NCBI RefSeq assembly: GCF_001691565.1
Contig: NZ_MAYO01000003.1
Span: 1,526,766 to 1,590,765 of the forward strand
Direction of reading: 5' to 3'
DNA length: 64,000 nucleotides
Source of the DNA: Microbacterium oleivorans
GTDB lineage: Bacteria; Actinomycetota; Actinomycetes; Actinomycetales; Microbacteriaceae
Every line of letters begins with the position of its first letter. Position 1 is the stretch's first letter. The translations under genes were made by a program, and so were the position numbers. The notes beneath the pieces were generated by a model. It saw only the letters and a list, made by a program, of their open reading frames with translations, had not been told where the DNA came from and ran no database searches. Shown here piece by piece: positions 1 through 8,080 of this stretch.

Positions 1-1017
1 GCGCACCGTGATGGTCGGCGCGTAGCCGTTGCCCATGAGGTACACGCGATCGCCCGCCATGGTGATCGGGTGATTCACCTCGATCACCTGATCCTCGGCC
101 TTCTGCCCGGGGAAGCGGGTCGTGACGTGCGCCTCGAAGTCGCCCGCCTGCCCGGACGGTGGCGCATACGTCACGTCGAAGCGGTCGAGGGTGATCGAGT
201 ACGGCGTCAGCTCCTCCGTGTCGACGAAGCGACCGGGATTGAAGGAGGTGTAGCCGAGACCGAGCGAGTTCACGAAGCCGTCGCCCTCGGTGATGACGGT
301 CTGCCCGGTGTACGTGAAGCCGCCGCCGATCCCGACCGAGATGAGAACGCCGACGAGCGCGCCGTGGAAGAGCAGGTTGCCCGTCTCGCGCAGGTAGCCG
401 CGCTCTGCGGACACCGAAGCGACGCCGTTCCGGTCGTAGCGTTCGACGCGGTACCGGGCGGAGCGCAGCTGCGCCTCGGCGAGATCGACCGCGTGCGCCG
501 CGTGGCCCGCGGCATCCTCACCATCGGGGACCGCGACGGTCGTTTCCGCGTGATCCGACAACCGCGACAGGCGGGCGGGAGTGCGCGGCGGACGAGCGCG
601 GAGCGCCTTCCAGTGGTGCTTCGTCCGCGGCAGGACGCAGCCGATCAACGAGATGAACAGAAGGATGTAGATCGCCGAGAACCACACCGACGTGTAGACG
701 TCGAAGAGCTGGAACGCGTCGAACGTGGGGTACAAGTCGGGGTTGGTGGCCCGCCACTGGGTCACGCCGTTGGGGTCGGCGCTGCGCTGCGGCACGAGCG
801 AACCGGGGATCGCGGCGATCGCGAGGAGCAGGAGCAGGACGAGCGCCGTGCGCATGCTCGTCAGTTGCCGCCAGCCCCAGCGGAGCCATCCGACCACGCC
901 GAGAACCGGCTGGCCGCCGGAGAAGGCGGGCTCGTCGTCGCCGGTCTTGTCGAGGTGGTCGCTCGGACGGAGCGGTCCGTCGACCGCCGGGGCGTCGTCA
1001 GAGGAACGTCGGGACAC
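1..1017 (-). CDS. resB: Cytochrome c biogenesis protein ResB (partial, C-terminus beyond window)
   Basis: ResB/Ccs1 family membrane protein of System II cytochrome c maturation; with a CcsA/ResC partner it presents haem to apocytochrome c on the outer face of the membrane. The visible 339 residues hold a charged N-terminus, a first membrane segment at about residues 55-73 (MRTALVLLLLLAIAAIPGS), a second near 105-122 (SAIYILLFISLIGC) and a third near 190, followed by the extracytoplasmic domain. The gene is cut by the window edge. I chose GTG at 1017, 20 bp inside the 3' end of ccdA; no better start lies downstream before the first membrane segment. It follows the resA-like gene and ccdA on the same strand, so a single operon is likely. 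A ccsA/resC gene should lie just outside the window. Confidence 0.9.
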   Translation of the reverse strand, partial: MSRRSSDDAPAVDGPLRPSDHLDKTGDDEPAFSGGQPVLGVVGWLRWGWRQLTSMRTALVLLLLLAIAAIPGSLVPQRSADPNGVTQWRATNPDLYPTFDAFQLFDVYTSVWFSAIYILLFISLIGCVLPRTKHHWKALRARPPRTPARLSRLSDHAETTVAVPDGEDAAGHAAHAVDLAEAQLRSARYRVERYDRNGVASVSAERGYLRETGNLLFHGALVGVLISVGIGGGFTYTGQTVITEGDGFVNSLGLGYTSFNPGRFVDTEELTPYSITLDRFDVTYAPPSGQAGDFEAHVTTRFPGQKAEDQVIEVNHPITMAGDRVYLMGNGYAPTITVR

Positions 1018-1792
1018 CGGAGACCACCCCCTGGAACGCGGACATGAGCGAGGTCCAGACACCGGTGACCATGAGCACGCCGAGCGCGATCAGGAGCGCG
1101 CCGCCGACGATGTTGACGACGCGGATGTGGCGGCGGACGAAAGCCACCGACCGGGTCGCCCAGCCTGCGCCGAGGGCGAGGAGGACGAACGGGATGCCGA
1201 GGCCCAGGGAGTAGGCCACGGCGAGCGTTCCCGCCCGAACAGGGTCGGCCTGGCTGTAGGCCATCGTGAGGATCGCCGCGTAGGTGGGTCCGATGCACGG
1301 CGCCCAGCCGACGCCCATCGCGATACCCAGCAGCGGAGCCCCGACGAGGCCGACGTTCTGCTTCAGCTGCGGCCGATAGATCTTCTGAGCGAAGCCGAAG
1401 ACGCCGATGAACACGAGGCCGAGCGCGATGACGACGAGACCGAGCACCCGTGTGATGAGGTCCTGGTACTCGATGTACACCCGGCCGAGGACCCCGGCGA
1501 AGACTCCGAAGACCAGGAAGACCACCGTGAATCCTGCGATGAACAGCGCGACGCCGAGGAGCAGGCGGCCGCGAGGCGGAGCTTCCGCGCGGGTGAGCGT
1601 CGTCGTGCCCGCGGCCGCGGCATCCGTCGACCTCTTCGGCTCGCGCGGCGCGACGGCGCCCCCCAGGAAGCCGAGGTAGCCGGGGACCAGCGGGAGGACG
1701 CACGGCGAGAGGAACGAGGCGAGCCCCGCGAGCGCCGCGATCGGGATCGCGATCCAGAGCGACTCGCCCATCACGATCGACCCGGGGTTCAT
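998..1792 (-). CDS. ccdA: Cytochrome c biogenesis protein CcdA (thiol-disulfide electron transporter)
   Basis: Polytopic membrane protein of 264 residues that carries electrons from cytoplasmic thioredoxin to the extracytoplasmic ResA-like thioredoxin, keeping apocytochrome c cysteines reduced. The DsbD/CcdA signature SPCVLPLVPGYLGFLGG places the first redox cysteine at residue 31, and the second is in GWAPCIGPT at residue 166. Six hydrophobic segments are visible, as the family expects. The start overlaps the end of the resA-like gene by 4 bp and the stop lies inside resB, so translation is coupled. An insertion of about 25 polar residues (44-74) between the first two helices is longer than in compact CcdA proteins. 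Confidence 0.95.
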   Translation of the reverse strand: MNPGSIVMGESLWIAIPIAALAGLASFLSPCVLPLVPGYLGFLGGAVAPREPKRSTDAAAAGTTTLTRAEAPPRGRLLLGVALFIAGFTVVFLVFGVFAGVLGRVYIEYQDLITRVLGLVVIALGLVFIGVFGFAQKIYRPQLKQNVGLVGAPLLGIAMGVGWAPCIGPTYAAILTMAYSQADPVRAGTLAVAYSLGLGIPFVLLALGAGWATRSVAFVRRHIRVVNIVGGALLIALGVLMVTGVWTSLMSAFQGVVSGVPTFL

Positions 1793-2388
1793 CCCTTCTC
1801 CGCGAGAGTGTCGTCGACGAGGTCGCGGAGGGTCGTGGCGTCGGGCAGCTGACCGAACAGGCGCGCGGCGACCCGACCCTTGCGGTCCACGACGAGGGTT
1901 GTCGGAGCCGCCTGGAGCGAGGTCCAGTCCGCGAAGGCGAGCTTCAGATCGACGTCGCCTCGGGCGAGGATCGACGGGTACGTGATCTTGTACGTGTCAT
2001 CGAACGACGTCGCCTGCTCGGGACCGTCGTAGATGTTGACCCCGAGGAAGTGGGCACCCTCGGCCTTCGTGTCCTGGTAGGTCTGCTCCAGGACGGGAGC
2101 CTCGGCGCGGCACGGACCACACGCGGCGTACCAGAAGTTGAGAACCAGCACGTCGCCGGCGAAGTCGGCGCTCGAGACGGTCGAGCCGTCGACATCGGTC
2201 CCCGTGAACGACAGTGCCTCGCCGCGCTGTGCGGCGGGGATCGTTTCGACCCGGCCGTCGCTGGAGATGAAGCCCTGCGTGTTGCCCTCGCGATACAGGT
2301 CCGACAGGTTGTCGTTCTCGCTCGAGCAGGCAGCGAGTCCGGTGACGAGGGTCACGGCAGCGAGAGCGGCGAGGATGCGGCGTCTCAT
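1789..2388 (-). CDS. resA: TlpA/ResA-type thioredoxin lipoprotein
   Basis: Predicted membrane-anchored thiol-disulfide oxidoreductase of 199 residues acting outside the membrane in cytochrome c maturation. It starts MRRRILAALAAVTLVTGLAAC with a lipobox cysteine at residue 21, and the thioredoxin-fold active site WYAACGPC has its CxxC at residues 90-93. The conserved cis-Pro context (QAAPTTLVVDRKG) follows. The open frame extends further upstream, but ATG 2388 gives a clean lipoprotein signal and makes the usual ATGA overlap with the phosphatase stop at 2385-2387. The neighbouring ccdA and resB support the ResA role; another TlpA-like function cannot be excluded. Confidence 0.9.
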   Translation of the reverse strand: MRRRILAALAAVTLVTGLAACSSENDNLSDLYREGNTQGFISSDGRVETIPAAQRGEALSFTGTDVDGSTVSSADFAGDVLVLNFWYAACGPCRAEAPVLEQTYQDTKAEGAHFLGVNIYDGPEQATSFDDTYKITYPSILARGDVDLKLAFADWTSLQAAPTTLVVDRKGRVAARLFGQLPDATTLRDLVDDTLAEKG

Positions 2389-3014
2389 ACTGCCCCCACG
2401 TCCACGGCGCCCGCCGTCGCGGCAGGCTCGGCGTACTCGACCTCGCGCCAGACGTCGCCCTCGAGCTCGAAGCTCGTGACGCTCGACAGGTCGCAGCGTC
2501 GTCGCCGCGGATCGTGGCGGAGCGGGAGACCCGCGACCGACAGATGCGTGATCCAGATCGGGAGCTGATGCGAGACGATGACCGCGTCGCCGGAGGGCGT
2601 GCGGTTCCATGCGTCGAGCATCGCGGCCTGCATGCGCTCGACGACCTCGAGATAGGCCTCGCCCCAGCTGGGCAAGGCGGGAGTGCGCAAGTGCCACCAG
2701 TTGAGCGGATTGCGCAGCGCGCTCCGCATCCGCTTGCCTTCGAAGACGTTGGTCGGCTCGAGGACGCGGGCATCGATCACGGGGGTCAGCCCGAACAGTT
2801 CCGCGATGGGAGCCGCGGACTCTCGTGCACGCTCGAGCGGCGACGAAACCAGAGAGCGGACCGGACGTCCCTGCGCCTTGAGGTGCTCGGCGGCCGCGCG
2901 GGCCATACCGCGACCGTCGTCGCTCAGATGGAAGCCGGGAAGCCGCCCGTAGAGCACGCGGTCGGGGTTATGGACCTCCCCGTGGCGCACGAGATGGAGG
3001 CGGGCAGCAGGCAC
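2385..3014 (-). CDS. Histidine phosphatase family protein
   Basis: Phosphoglycerate mutase-like phosphatase of 209 residues. The catalytic phospho-acceptor motif LVRHGE is at residues 8-13, and the second part of the active site is seen in SSPLERARESA and in VIVSHQLP near the C-terminal third. The substrate cannot be told from sequence. It is the first gene of the four-gene unit leading into the cytochrome c cluster, overlapping the resA-like start by 4 bp, an arrangement that is widespread in Actinobacteria. Being first in the unit it probably carries the operon promoter, but I did not recognise a clear one in the 59 bp upstream. Confidence 0.88.
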   Translation of the reverse strand: MPAARLHLVRHGEVHNPDRVLYGRLPGFHLSDDGRGMARAAAEHLKAQGRPVRSLVSSPLERARESAAPIAELFGLTPVIDARVLEPTNVFEGKRMRSALRNPLNWWHLRTPALPSWGEAYLEVVERMQAAMLDAWNRTPSGDAVIVSHQLPIWITHLSVAGLPLRHDPRRRRCDLSSVTSFELEGDVWREVEYAEPAATAGAVDVGAV

Positions 3015-3073
3015 CCCTCCAGTCTACGTGAGGGGGTCCTATGCAGGGCCTGAGCGCAACGTGCGAGCGGGCC

Positions 3074-3760
3074 TCAGCCCGCGGCATCCTCCGCGGATTC
3101 ACGTCGGCTGCGGATGGCGGCACGGACACGGACGACGACGAACCACACCACCAGGACGACGACCACGACGATCACGATGTTCTGGAGCACGCCGGCGTAC
3201 TCCTCGACGATGTGCCAGTTCTCGCCGAGGAAGAACCCCGCCAGCACGAAGATGGAGTTCCAGAGGAGGCTGCCCGCGGCCGTGAGCAGCCCGAACTTCC
3301 ACCAGGGCATCTTCGAGACCCCCGCCGGGATCGAGATGAGGCTGCGGAACAACGGGACCATCCGGCCGAAGAAGACCGCCGCGCCCCCGTGGCGCTCGAA
3401 CCACCGGACGGTCTTGGTGATGTCCTCCCCCTTCATCAGCGGCAGCTTCTCCGCGATGCGCGTCAGCCGCTCGGCGCCGAGGACACGGCCGAGCACGTAG
3501 AGGATGTAGGCGCCGAAGACCGACCCGAAGGTTGTCCACCCGATCGCCTCGGCGAGGGTGAACGACCCGCGCGACGCTGCGAGGCCCGCCAGCGGCAGGA
3601 CGACTTCGCTGGGGATGGGCGGGAACAGGTTGTCGAGGCCGACGGCGACGGCCGCGCCCGCCGGACCGATGGTGTCCATCAGCGAGACGACCCAGTCGGC
3701 GAGGGCGGAGAGCCAGGACCCGTCTCCGGTGGAGGTGGCGGCAGTGTTCATGACGGTCAT
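3074..3760 (-). CDS. DedA family membrane protein
   Basis: DedA/SNARE-associated (VTT) family integral membrane protein of 228 residues; the family takes part in lipid scrambling and membrane homeostasis. Signature stretches are DNLFPPIPSEVVLPLAG near residue 43, the glycine-rich re-entrant segment GSVFGAYILYVLGR, and FFGRMVPLFRSLISIPAG with the conserved arginine. At least four hydrophobic segments are present, ending in a very hydrophobic helix (NIVIVVVVVLVVWFVVV) and a basic tail. The frame stays open upstream but those residues are not membrane-like; I chose ATG 3760, with ATG 3751 as an alternative. The gene is divergent from aspS. Confidence 0.9.
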   Translation of the reverse strand: MTVMNTAATSTGDGSWLSALADWVVSLMDTIGPAGAAVAVGLDNLFPPIPSEVVLPLAGLAASRGSFTLAEAIGWTTFGSVFGAYILYVLGRVLGAERLTRIAEKLPLMKGEDITKTVRWFERHGGAAVFFGRMVPLFRSLISIPAGVSKMPWWKFGLLTAAGSLLWNSIFVLAGFFLGENWHIVEEYAGVLQNIVIVVVVVLVVWFVVVRVRAAIRSRRESAEDAAG

Positions 3761-3868
3761 CGGGTGCTCTCTCGCGCTCGGTGATCGGATGCCCGGCCGG
3801 GCCCCCCGTCGGGTCAGCCTACGGGGCGGCAATCCGCGCAACCTGGGTGCCGCGTAGACTCGACCCTC

Positions 3869-5209
3869 GTGAGTGAACGCACCCTCGTCCAGCAGCTGCA
3901 GTCCCGTGAAGACGGTCCCGTCTCGGTCTCCGGATGGGTCGAGACCGTCCGTGATCAGAAGAAGGTGCAGTTCGTCATCCTCCGCGACGAGACGGGCGCC
4001 GTCCAGCTCGTGAATCCCGCGACCCGTCCCGCCGAGGACGGCAGCGAGCAGGATGCCGCGGCCCTGGCGCTCACGGACCTCATCTCGAACCTGTCGACGG
4101 GCACATTCCTCACCGCGACCGGTGAGCTCAAGCACGACGAGCGCGTCAAGCTAGGCGGCGTCGAGATCAAGATCGGCGGCCTGGACATCGCCGCTGCTGC
4201 CCTACCCGAGACGCCGATCGCGGCGGACTCCGGGCTCGACAAGCGCATGGACTGGCGCTTCATCGACCTGCGTCAGCGGCGTAACAACCTGGTGTTCCGC
4301 ATCCAGACGACGCTCGAGCACGCGATGCGCACCTACTGGGTCGAGCGCGACTACATCGAGGTCCACTCTCCCAAGCTGATGGCCTCGCCGTCGGAGTCCA
4401 ACGCCGAGCTGTTCGAGGTGCCGTACTTCGAGGACAAGACCGCGTACCTGGCGCAGAGCCCGCAGTTCTTCAAGCAGATGGCCCAGGTCGCCGGCTTCGG
4501 CAAGATCTTCGAGATCGCCCCCGCCTTCCGCGCCGACCCGTCGTTCACCTCGCGCCATGCGACCGAGTTCACCTCGATCGACGCCGAGATCAGCTGGATC
4601 GACTCGCACGAGGACGTCGCCCGCATGCAGGAAGAGCTCCTGCAGACCGCGATCCGCGCCGTCGCCGAGAAGCACGGCGACGAGATCAAGGCCCTCTTCG
4701 ACATCGACGTGGTCGTCCCCGAGCTGCCGTTCCCCCGCATCCCGCTCGCCGAGGCACGCGAGATCGTCGCGGCCCGCGGGTACGAGATCCCCCGCACCGA
4801 CGGCGACCTCGACCCCGAGGGCGAGCGTCAGATCGCGGCGCACGTGCAGGAGACCTACGGTCACCAGTTCGTCTTCATCACCGATTACCACCCCGAGATC
4901 CGTGCGTTCTACCACATGCGCGACGAGGAGACCGGGCTGACGAAGTCGTACGACCTGCTCATGAGCGGCGTCGAGATCACGACGGGCGCGCAGCGCGAGC
5001 ACCGCGTCGACGTCCTCATCGAGCAGGCGAAGGAGAAGGGTCTCGACCCCGAGCACCTCGACTTCTACCTCGACTTCTTCCGCTTCGGCGCCCCGCCGCA
5101 CGGCGGATTCGGCATGGGCCTCGCGCGCGTGCTGATGCTGCTGCTCGGCCAGGACTCGATCCGCGAGGTCACCTACCTCTTCCGCGGGCCGACGCGCCTC
5201 GCCCCGTAA
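3869..5209 (+). CDS. aspS: Aspartate--tRNA ligase, archaeal/eukaryal type (possibly non-discriminating)
   Basis: Class II aminoacyl-tRNA synthetase of 446 residues that charges tRNA-Asp, and perhaps tRNA-Asn, with aspartate. An N-terminal OB-fold anticodon-binding domain (about 1-105) is followed by the catalytic core: motif 2 region FRADPSFTSRHATEF and motif 3 GFGMGLARVLMLLLG close to the C-terminus. It lacks the GAD insertion domain of the about 590-residue bacterial AspRS, so it is the short archaeal-like form also seen in some actinobacteria. Start GTG 3869 lies 8 nt after the hexamer TAGACT (3855-3860) with no Shine-Dalgarno, so the transcript is probably leaderless. A terminator hairpin follows the stop. 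Whether a GatCAB pathway uses the product depends on the rest of the genome. Confidence 0.92.
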   Translation: MSERTLVQQLQSREDGPVSVSGWVETVRDQKKVQFVILRDETGAVQLVNPATRPAEDGSEQDAAALALTDLISNLSTGTFLTATGELKHDERVKLGGVEIKIGGLDIAAAALPETPIAADSGLDKRMDWRFIDLRQRRNNLVFRIQTTLEHAMRTYWVERDYIEVHSPKLMASPSESNAELFEVPYFEDKTAYLAQSPQFFKQMAQVAGFGKIFEIAPAFRADPSFTSRHATEFTSIDAEISWIDSHEDVARMQEELLQTAIRAVAEKHGDEIKALFDIDVVVPELPFPRIPLAEAREIVAARGYEIPRTDGDLDPEGERQIAAHVQETYGHQFVFITDYHPEIRAFYHMRDEETGLTKSYDLLMSGVEITTGAQREHRVDVLIEQAKEKGLDPEHLDFYLDFFRFGAPPHGGFGMGLARVLMLLLGQDSIREVTYLFRGPTRLAP

Positions 5210-5228
5210 CACGCGATCCCCTGCTCCA

Positions 5229-5260
5229 GACAACCGCTCGGCTCCGGCCGGGCGGTTGTC
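5229..5260 (+). terminator. Terminator-like hairpin after aspS
   Basis: A perfect 9-bp stem (5229-5237 with 5252-5260, GACAACCGC/GCGGTTGTC) around a GC-rich loop starts 19 nt after the aspS stop. There is no U-tract, as is common in high-GC actinobacteria, so strength is uncertain. Confidence 0.6.
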
Positions 5261-5297
5261 GTATGGTGGCTCATTCCGCGACGGAAGGAGCAGCTGC

Positions 5298-6470
5298 ATG
5301 TGGGATGGATGGGTCGAGTTCGGCATCGCCGCACTCATCGGGACGGGCATCGCGATCGTCGTCGCCGTCATCGCGACGATCGTCCTGGCGGTGATCGCGC
5401 GCCGCCGCCGGTGGGCGGGAGTCCTCAGCCGGCAGTCCCGCGCGCCGTTCCGGATGCTGCTGCTCGTCGTTGCGCTGTGGGTCGCCGTCCGGGTGGCGTT
5501 CCCCGATGAGACGTGGCGCGGCATCCTCGGTCAGATCCTGACGATCCTGATCATCGCCGCCAGCGCGTGGCTCCTCGCCTCTCTCGTCGTCGTGGCGACC
5601 GACGTGGCCCTCGGTCGGTACCGCATCGACGTGCCCGACAACCGGGTCGCCCGCCGCATCCGCACGCAGACGCTGGTCGTACGGCGCCTCGCGATCGCGA
5701 TCATCGTCATCATCGGGATCGGAGCCGCGCTTCTGACGTTCGACTCCGTGCGGGCCATCGGCGCGAGCGTGCTCGCGTCGGCGGGCATCGCGTCGATCGT
5801 CGCGGGTCTCGCAGCGCAGTCCGTGCTCGCGAACGTGTTCGCGGGACTCCAGATCGTCTTCAGCGACGCTCTGCGCGTCGATGACGTCGTGGTCGCGGAC
5901 GGCGAATGGGGGCGGGTCGGCGAGATCACCCTGAGCTACGTCGTGCTCGACCTGTGGGACGACCGGCGCCTCGTGCTGCCGTGCACGTACTTCACGACGA
6001 CGCCGTTCGAGAACTGGACCCGCAAGGGATCGGAACTCCTCGGCGCCGTCGAGATGGATCTCGACTGGAACGTGTCGCCCGCCCTCATGCGCTCACACCT
6101 GCAGCGCGTGCTGGAGCGGACGGACCTGTGGGACGGCCGCACGGCGGTCCTGCAGGTGACGGATGCCGTCGCGGGGTATGTCCGCGTCCGCATCCTCGTG
6201 ACCGCGAAGGATGCGCCGACCCTCTTCGACCTCCGCTGCCTCGTCCGCGAGGCCATGGTGACGTGGGTGCAGGAGTCGATGCCGCAGGCCCTCCCCGTCC
6301 AGCGCGTGCTGATGACGGATGCCGCGGCCCCGGCCGTGCGGACCGCCACCGATCCGACGCCGACCCGTGACGGCCTGTTCACCGGCAGCGCCGACGCGGA
6401 GCGCCGCGCGAGCACCTTCACGAACGCGATCCCGATCCTCCGGGAGGACGATCCGCAGCCGTCGCCGTGA
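5298..6470 (+). CDS. Mechanosensitive ion channel family protein (MscS-like)
   Basis: MscS-type channel of 390 residues, which opens under membrane tension to release solutes during osmotic downshock. Hydrophobic segments lie at about residues 6-32, 50-68, 76-100, 128-150 and the pore-lining helix near 155-185, where the family motif ANVFAGLQIVFSD follows a glycine/alanine-rich stretch (GASVLASAGIASIVAGLAAQ). The beta domain reads DGEWGRVGEITL. The start ATG 5298 is preceded at 5283-5290 by GGAAGGAG, an ideal Shine-Dalgarno with 7-nt spacing; an upstream ATG in frame has no such site. The polar C-terminal tail of about 60 residues is variable in the family. Confidence 0.9.
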   Translation: MWDGWVEFGIAALIGTGIAIVVAVIATIVLAVIARRRRWAGVLSRQSRAPFRMLLLVVALWVAVRVAFPDETWRGILGQILTILIIAASAWLLASLVVVATDVALGRYRIDVPDNRVARRIRTQTLVVRRLAIAIIVIIGIGAALLTFDSVRAIGASVLASAGIASIVAGLAAQSVLANVFAGLQIVFSDALRVDDVVVADGEWGRVGEITLSYVVLDLWDDRRLVLPCTYFTTTPFENWTRKGSELLGAVEMDLDWNVSPALMRSHLQRVLERTDLWDGRTAVLQVTDAVAGYVRVRILVTAKDAPTLFDLRCLVREAMVTWVQESMPQALPVQRVLMTDAAAPAVRTATDPTPTRDGLFTGSADAERRASTFTNAIPILREDDPQPSP

Positions 6471-6484
6471 CGCGGTGAGATTCG

Positions 6485-6784
6485 TCAGACCTCGAAGTCC
6501 ACGGCCATCCGGCCGTCCGTGACGCTGCGGATGTACCCGGCGACCTCCTGGTGCGCGGGGTGCGCCTGGTAGGCGTCGAGCGCGTCCAGGTCGTCGAGGT
6601 CGATCACGAGGGCGACGTCGGCGTTGGTCTCCGGAACGGCGACGTTGACGCCGACGCTGAGAGAGCGGATGACGGGTACGACGCCGACCAGACCCTCGAG
6701 CAGGCGGGCGACCTCTGTCGCGTGCGCGGCGCGCGTCTCGGCGTCGTCGGCGGCCATCTTCCACATCACGATGTGGCGGATCAT
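6485..6784 (-). CDS. Dabb family (stress-responsive A/B barrel) protein
   Basis: Small protein of 99 residues with the Dabb ferredoxin-like fold: MIRHIVMWKM at the N-terminus is the typical first strand, and HPAHQEVAGYI near the end is the conserved last helix. Members form dimeric alpha-beta barrels; most bacterial ones have no known substrate. I took ATG 6784, not the longer frame, because family members begin with this strand; it overlaps the stop of the upstream glutaredoxin-like gene by 4 bp, so the two are translationally coupled. Confidence 0.85.
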   Translation of the reverse strand: MIRHIVMWKMAADDAETRAAHATEVARLLEGLVGVVPVIRSLSVGVNVAVPETNADVALVIDLDDLDALDAYQAHPAHQEVAGYIRSVTDGRMAVDFEV

Positions 6785-7053
6785 GCGGTTGCGCTCTCGG
6801 TCAGGGCCGCGCGCAGGCGGTCGGCCGACACACGCCAGTGCGCGTGCAGGTCGCCGTCGATCAACACGACCGGGATCTTCTCCCACCAGGTCGCGTAGAG
6901 CTCCGCGTCGTCGGCGATGGACAGCTCCTGGACGTCGACCTGCCCCTCCGGGAGGTCCGCGACGACCGTGTCGACGATCTCACGCGCGACGTCGCAGAGA
7001 TGGCAGTCGGGTTTGGAGATGAGGGTGAGTGCGGTCACAGCATCCATTCTCAC
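6781..7053 (-). CDS. Glutaredoxin-like thiol oxidoreductase
   Basis: Thioredoxin-fold protein of up to 90 residues of the DUF836/glutaredoxin-like type. The redox motif KPDCHLC has its CxxC at residues 17-20 counted from GTG 7053, and WWEKIPVVLIDG carries the cis-proline. The real start could be GTG 7053 or ATG 7047; AGGTGAG just upstream is a possible Shine-Dalgarno but sits too close to 7047. It is the first gene of a two-gene unit with the Dabb protein. Its partner reductant or target cannot be told from sequence. Confidence 0.85.
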   Translation of the reverse strand: MRMDAVTALTLISKPDCHLCDVAREIVDTVVADLPEGQVDVQELSIADDAELYATWWEKIPVVLIDGDLHAHWRVSADRLRAALTESATA

Positions 7054-7082
7054 CTGGGAATGGACGCCGCGGACGCAACACG

Positions 7083-7120
7083 AAGCGCCCCGACGACCGG
7101 CGAACCGGTCGGGGGCGCTT
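7083..7120 (-). terminator. Terminator hairpin after the 32-residue basic protein gene
   Basis: Near-perfect inverted repeat, AAGCGCCCC (7083-7091) pairing with GGGGCGCTT (7112-7120) and extended by GACGACCGG/CCGGTC inside. On the minus strand it begins 16 nt after the stop of the tiny basic protein gene and could also end the glutaredoxin-side transcript. Confidence 0.65.
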
Positions 7121-7136
7121 GGTGTGCGATTGCCGC

Positions 7137-7235
7137 TTACTTCTTGTTGCGGCGCTGGTGGCGAGTCTTGCGAAGCAGCTTGCGGTGCTTCTTCTTCGCC
7201 ATGCGCTTGCGGCGCTTCTTGATGACTGAACCCAC
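7137..7235 (-). CDS. AURKAIP1/COX24 domain-type small basic protein, probable ribosome-associated
   Basis: A 32-residue extremely basic protein, starting GSVIKKRRKRMAKKKHRKLL after the initiator and ending RHQRRNKK: more than half of its residues are Lys, Arg or His. This composition and the order KKRRKRMAKKKHRKLLRKTR match the AURKAIP1/COX24 family found throughout Actinobacteria, related to mitochondrial small-subunit ribosomal proteins; a ribosomal role is inferred from that relation. Start GTG 7235 is preceded by GAGG with 7-nt spacing. It stands alone, followed by a strong hairpin. At 33 codons it would be missed by length-filtered gene calling. Confidence 0.9.
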   Translation of the reverse strand: MGSVIKKRRKRMAKKKHRKLLRKTRHQRRNKK

Positions 7236-7316
7236 GGTAAACCTCACTAAGTCGGGGTCTGGACGCGCGGTGTCGGCGTCCGGGAACGGCAAGACGGAAA
7301 AATGCCTCGGATCAGT

Positions 7317-7508
7317 CTAGCCGACGTCAGCGATCGGACGTTGCAAAGCGGCCGCGACCGCCGTTTCGGGAACGCGATAGCTGCGACCGAAGCGGACAGC
7401 GGGGAGTTCACCCGAGTGCACGAGGCGATACACGGTCATCTTCGACACGCGCATGAGGTCTGCGACCTCGGCGACGGTGAGAAAGCGCACATCCGAGATG
7501 TCCGACAT
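7317..7508 (-). CDS. BldC-like excisionase-family helix-turn-helix protein
   Basis: A 63-residue MerR/excisionase-type winged helix protein: FLTVAEVADLMRVSKMTVYR is the helix-turn-helix and LPAVRFGRSYRVPETAV the wing. It is as short as Streptomyces BldC, a developmental regulator that binds DNA as head-to-tail oligomers on direct repeats; the target genes here are unknown. ATG 7508 has the Shine-Dalgarno AAGGGGA 6 nt upstream. It is monocistronic, between the tiny basic protein gene and the ArsR-like regulator. Confidence 0.88.
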   Translation of the reverse strand: MSDISDVRFLTVAEVADLMRVSKMTVYRLVHSGELPAVRFGRSYRVPETAVAAALQRPIADVG

Positions 7509-7608
7509 GTCTGTCCCCTTATGAATATGCGATCCCCCGCAGATGCCTCCACATTAGGGCTTCGGCGGGACGCGTGTAAACCTGTGTGACTCGTGGGACG
7601 GACGGGGC

Positions 7609-8013
7609 TCAGCGGCCGGGGAGCTTGTTGAAGACGCTGGTGACAGCGTGCTTCGCCGAAGCGGCCGCACGACCCACCACCTCGGCGGCATGTACGGCGC
7701 TCTCGGTGAGGGCGTGGGAGGTCGCTCCGTCCTCGTCGCCGACGGCGAAGAAGGGGAAGAGCCAGTCATCGACGGCGTCCAGCGGCGCCGGGGAGAGGCT
7801 GTAGTAGCGGTGCTGGCCGTCTTCGCGGACGGACACGAGGGAAGCCTCCCGCAGCACTTTCAGGTGCTTCGAGACCGTCGGCTGGCTCACTCCGAGCGCC
7901 GACACGATCTGGGAGACGCTCGTCCCGTTCTCCCCCGACGCTCCTCGTTCACGGAGGAGCTGGAGGATGTCCCGACGGGTTCCGTCGGCGATCACGTCGA
8001 AGATGTCCGCCAT
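7609..8013 (-). CDS. ArsR family winged-helix transcriptional regulator
   Basis: A 134-residue regulator with the ArsR-type DNA-binding domain at about residues 1-75 (IADGTRRDILQLLRERG; VSQPTVSKHLKVLREASLV; GQHRYYSL). There is no ELCVCDL metal-binding cysteine motif and no cysteine at all, so it is not a classical arsenic/zinc sensor. The C-terminal 50 residues are alanine-rich and probably helical. Start ATG 8013 lies 6 nt after TAACCT (8020-8025 on the minus strand), which suggests a leaderless transcript. It is divergent from the TrkH gene and might regulate it, but that is only positional. Confidence 0.85.
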   Translation of the reverse strand: MADIFDVIADGTRRDILQLLRERGASGENGTSVSQIVSALGVSQPTVSKHLKVLREASLVSVREDGQHRYYSLSPAPLDAVDDWLFPFFAVGDEDGATSHALTESAVHAAEVVGRAAASAKHAVTSVFNKLPGR

Positions 8014-8080
8014 GGCATTAGGTTAGCCCGCCCGCGCGCGGGAGTACCATGACAACGATCCGAACGAGGAAGGGGCGCTG

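Noticed and set aside
8031..8042. Perfect palindrome CCCGCGCGCGGG between ArsR and TrkH genes
   Set aside because: It consists only of G and C and can arise by chance in DNA of this composition; ArsR operators normally are longer and AT-containing.
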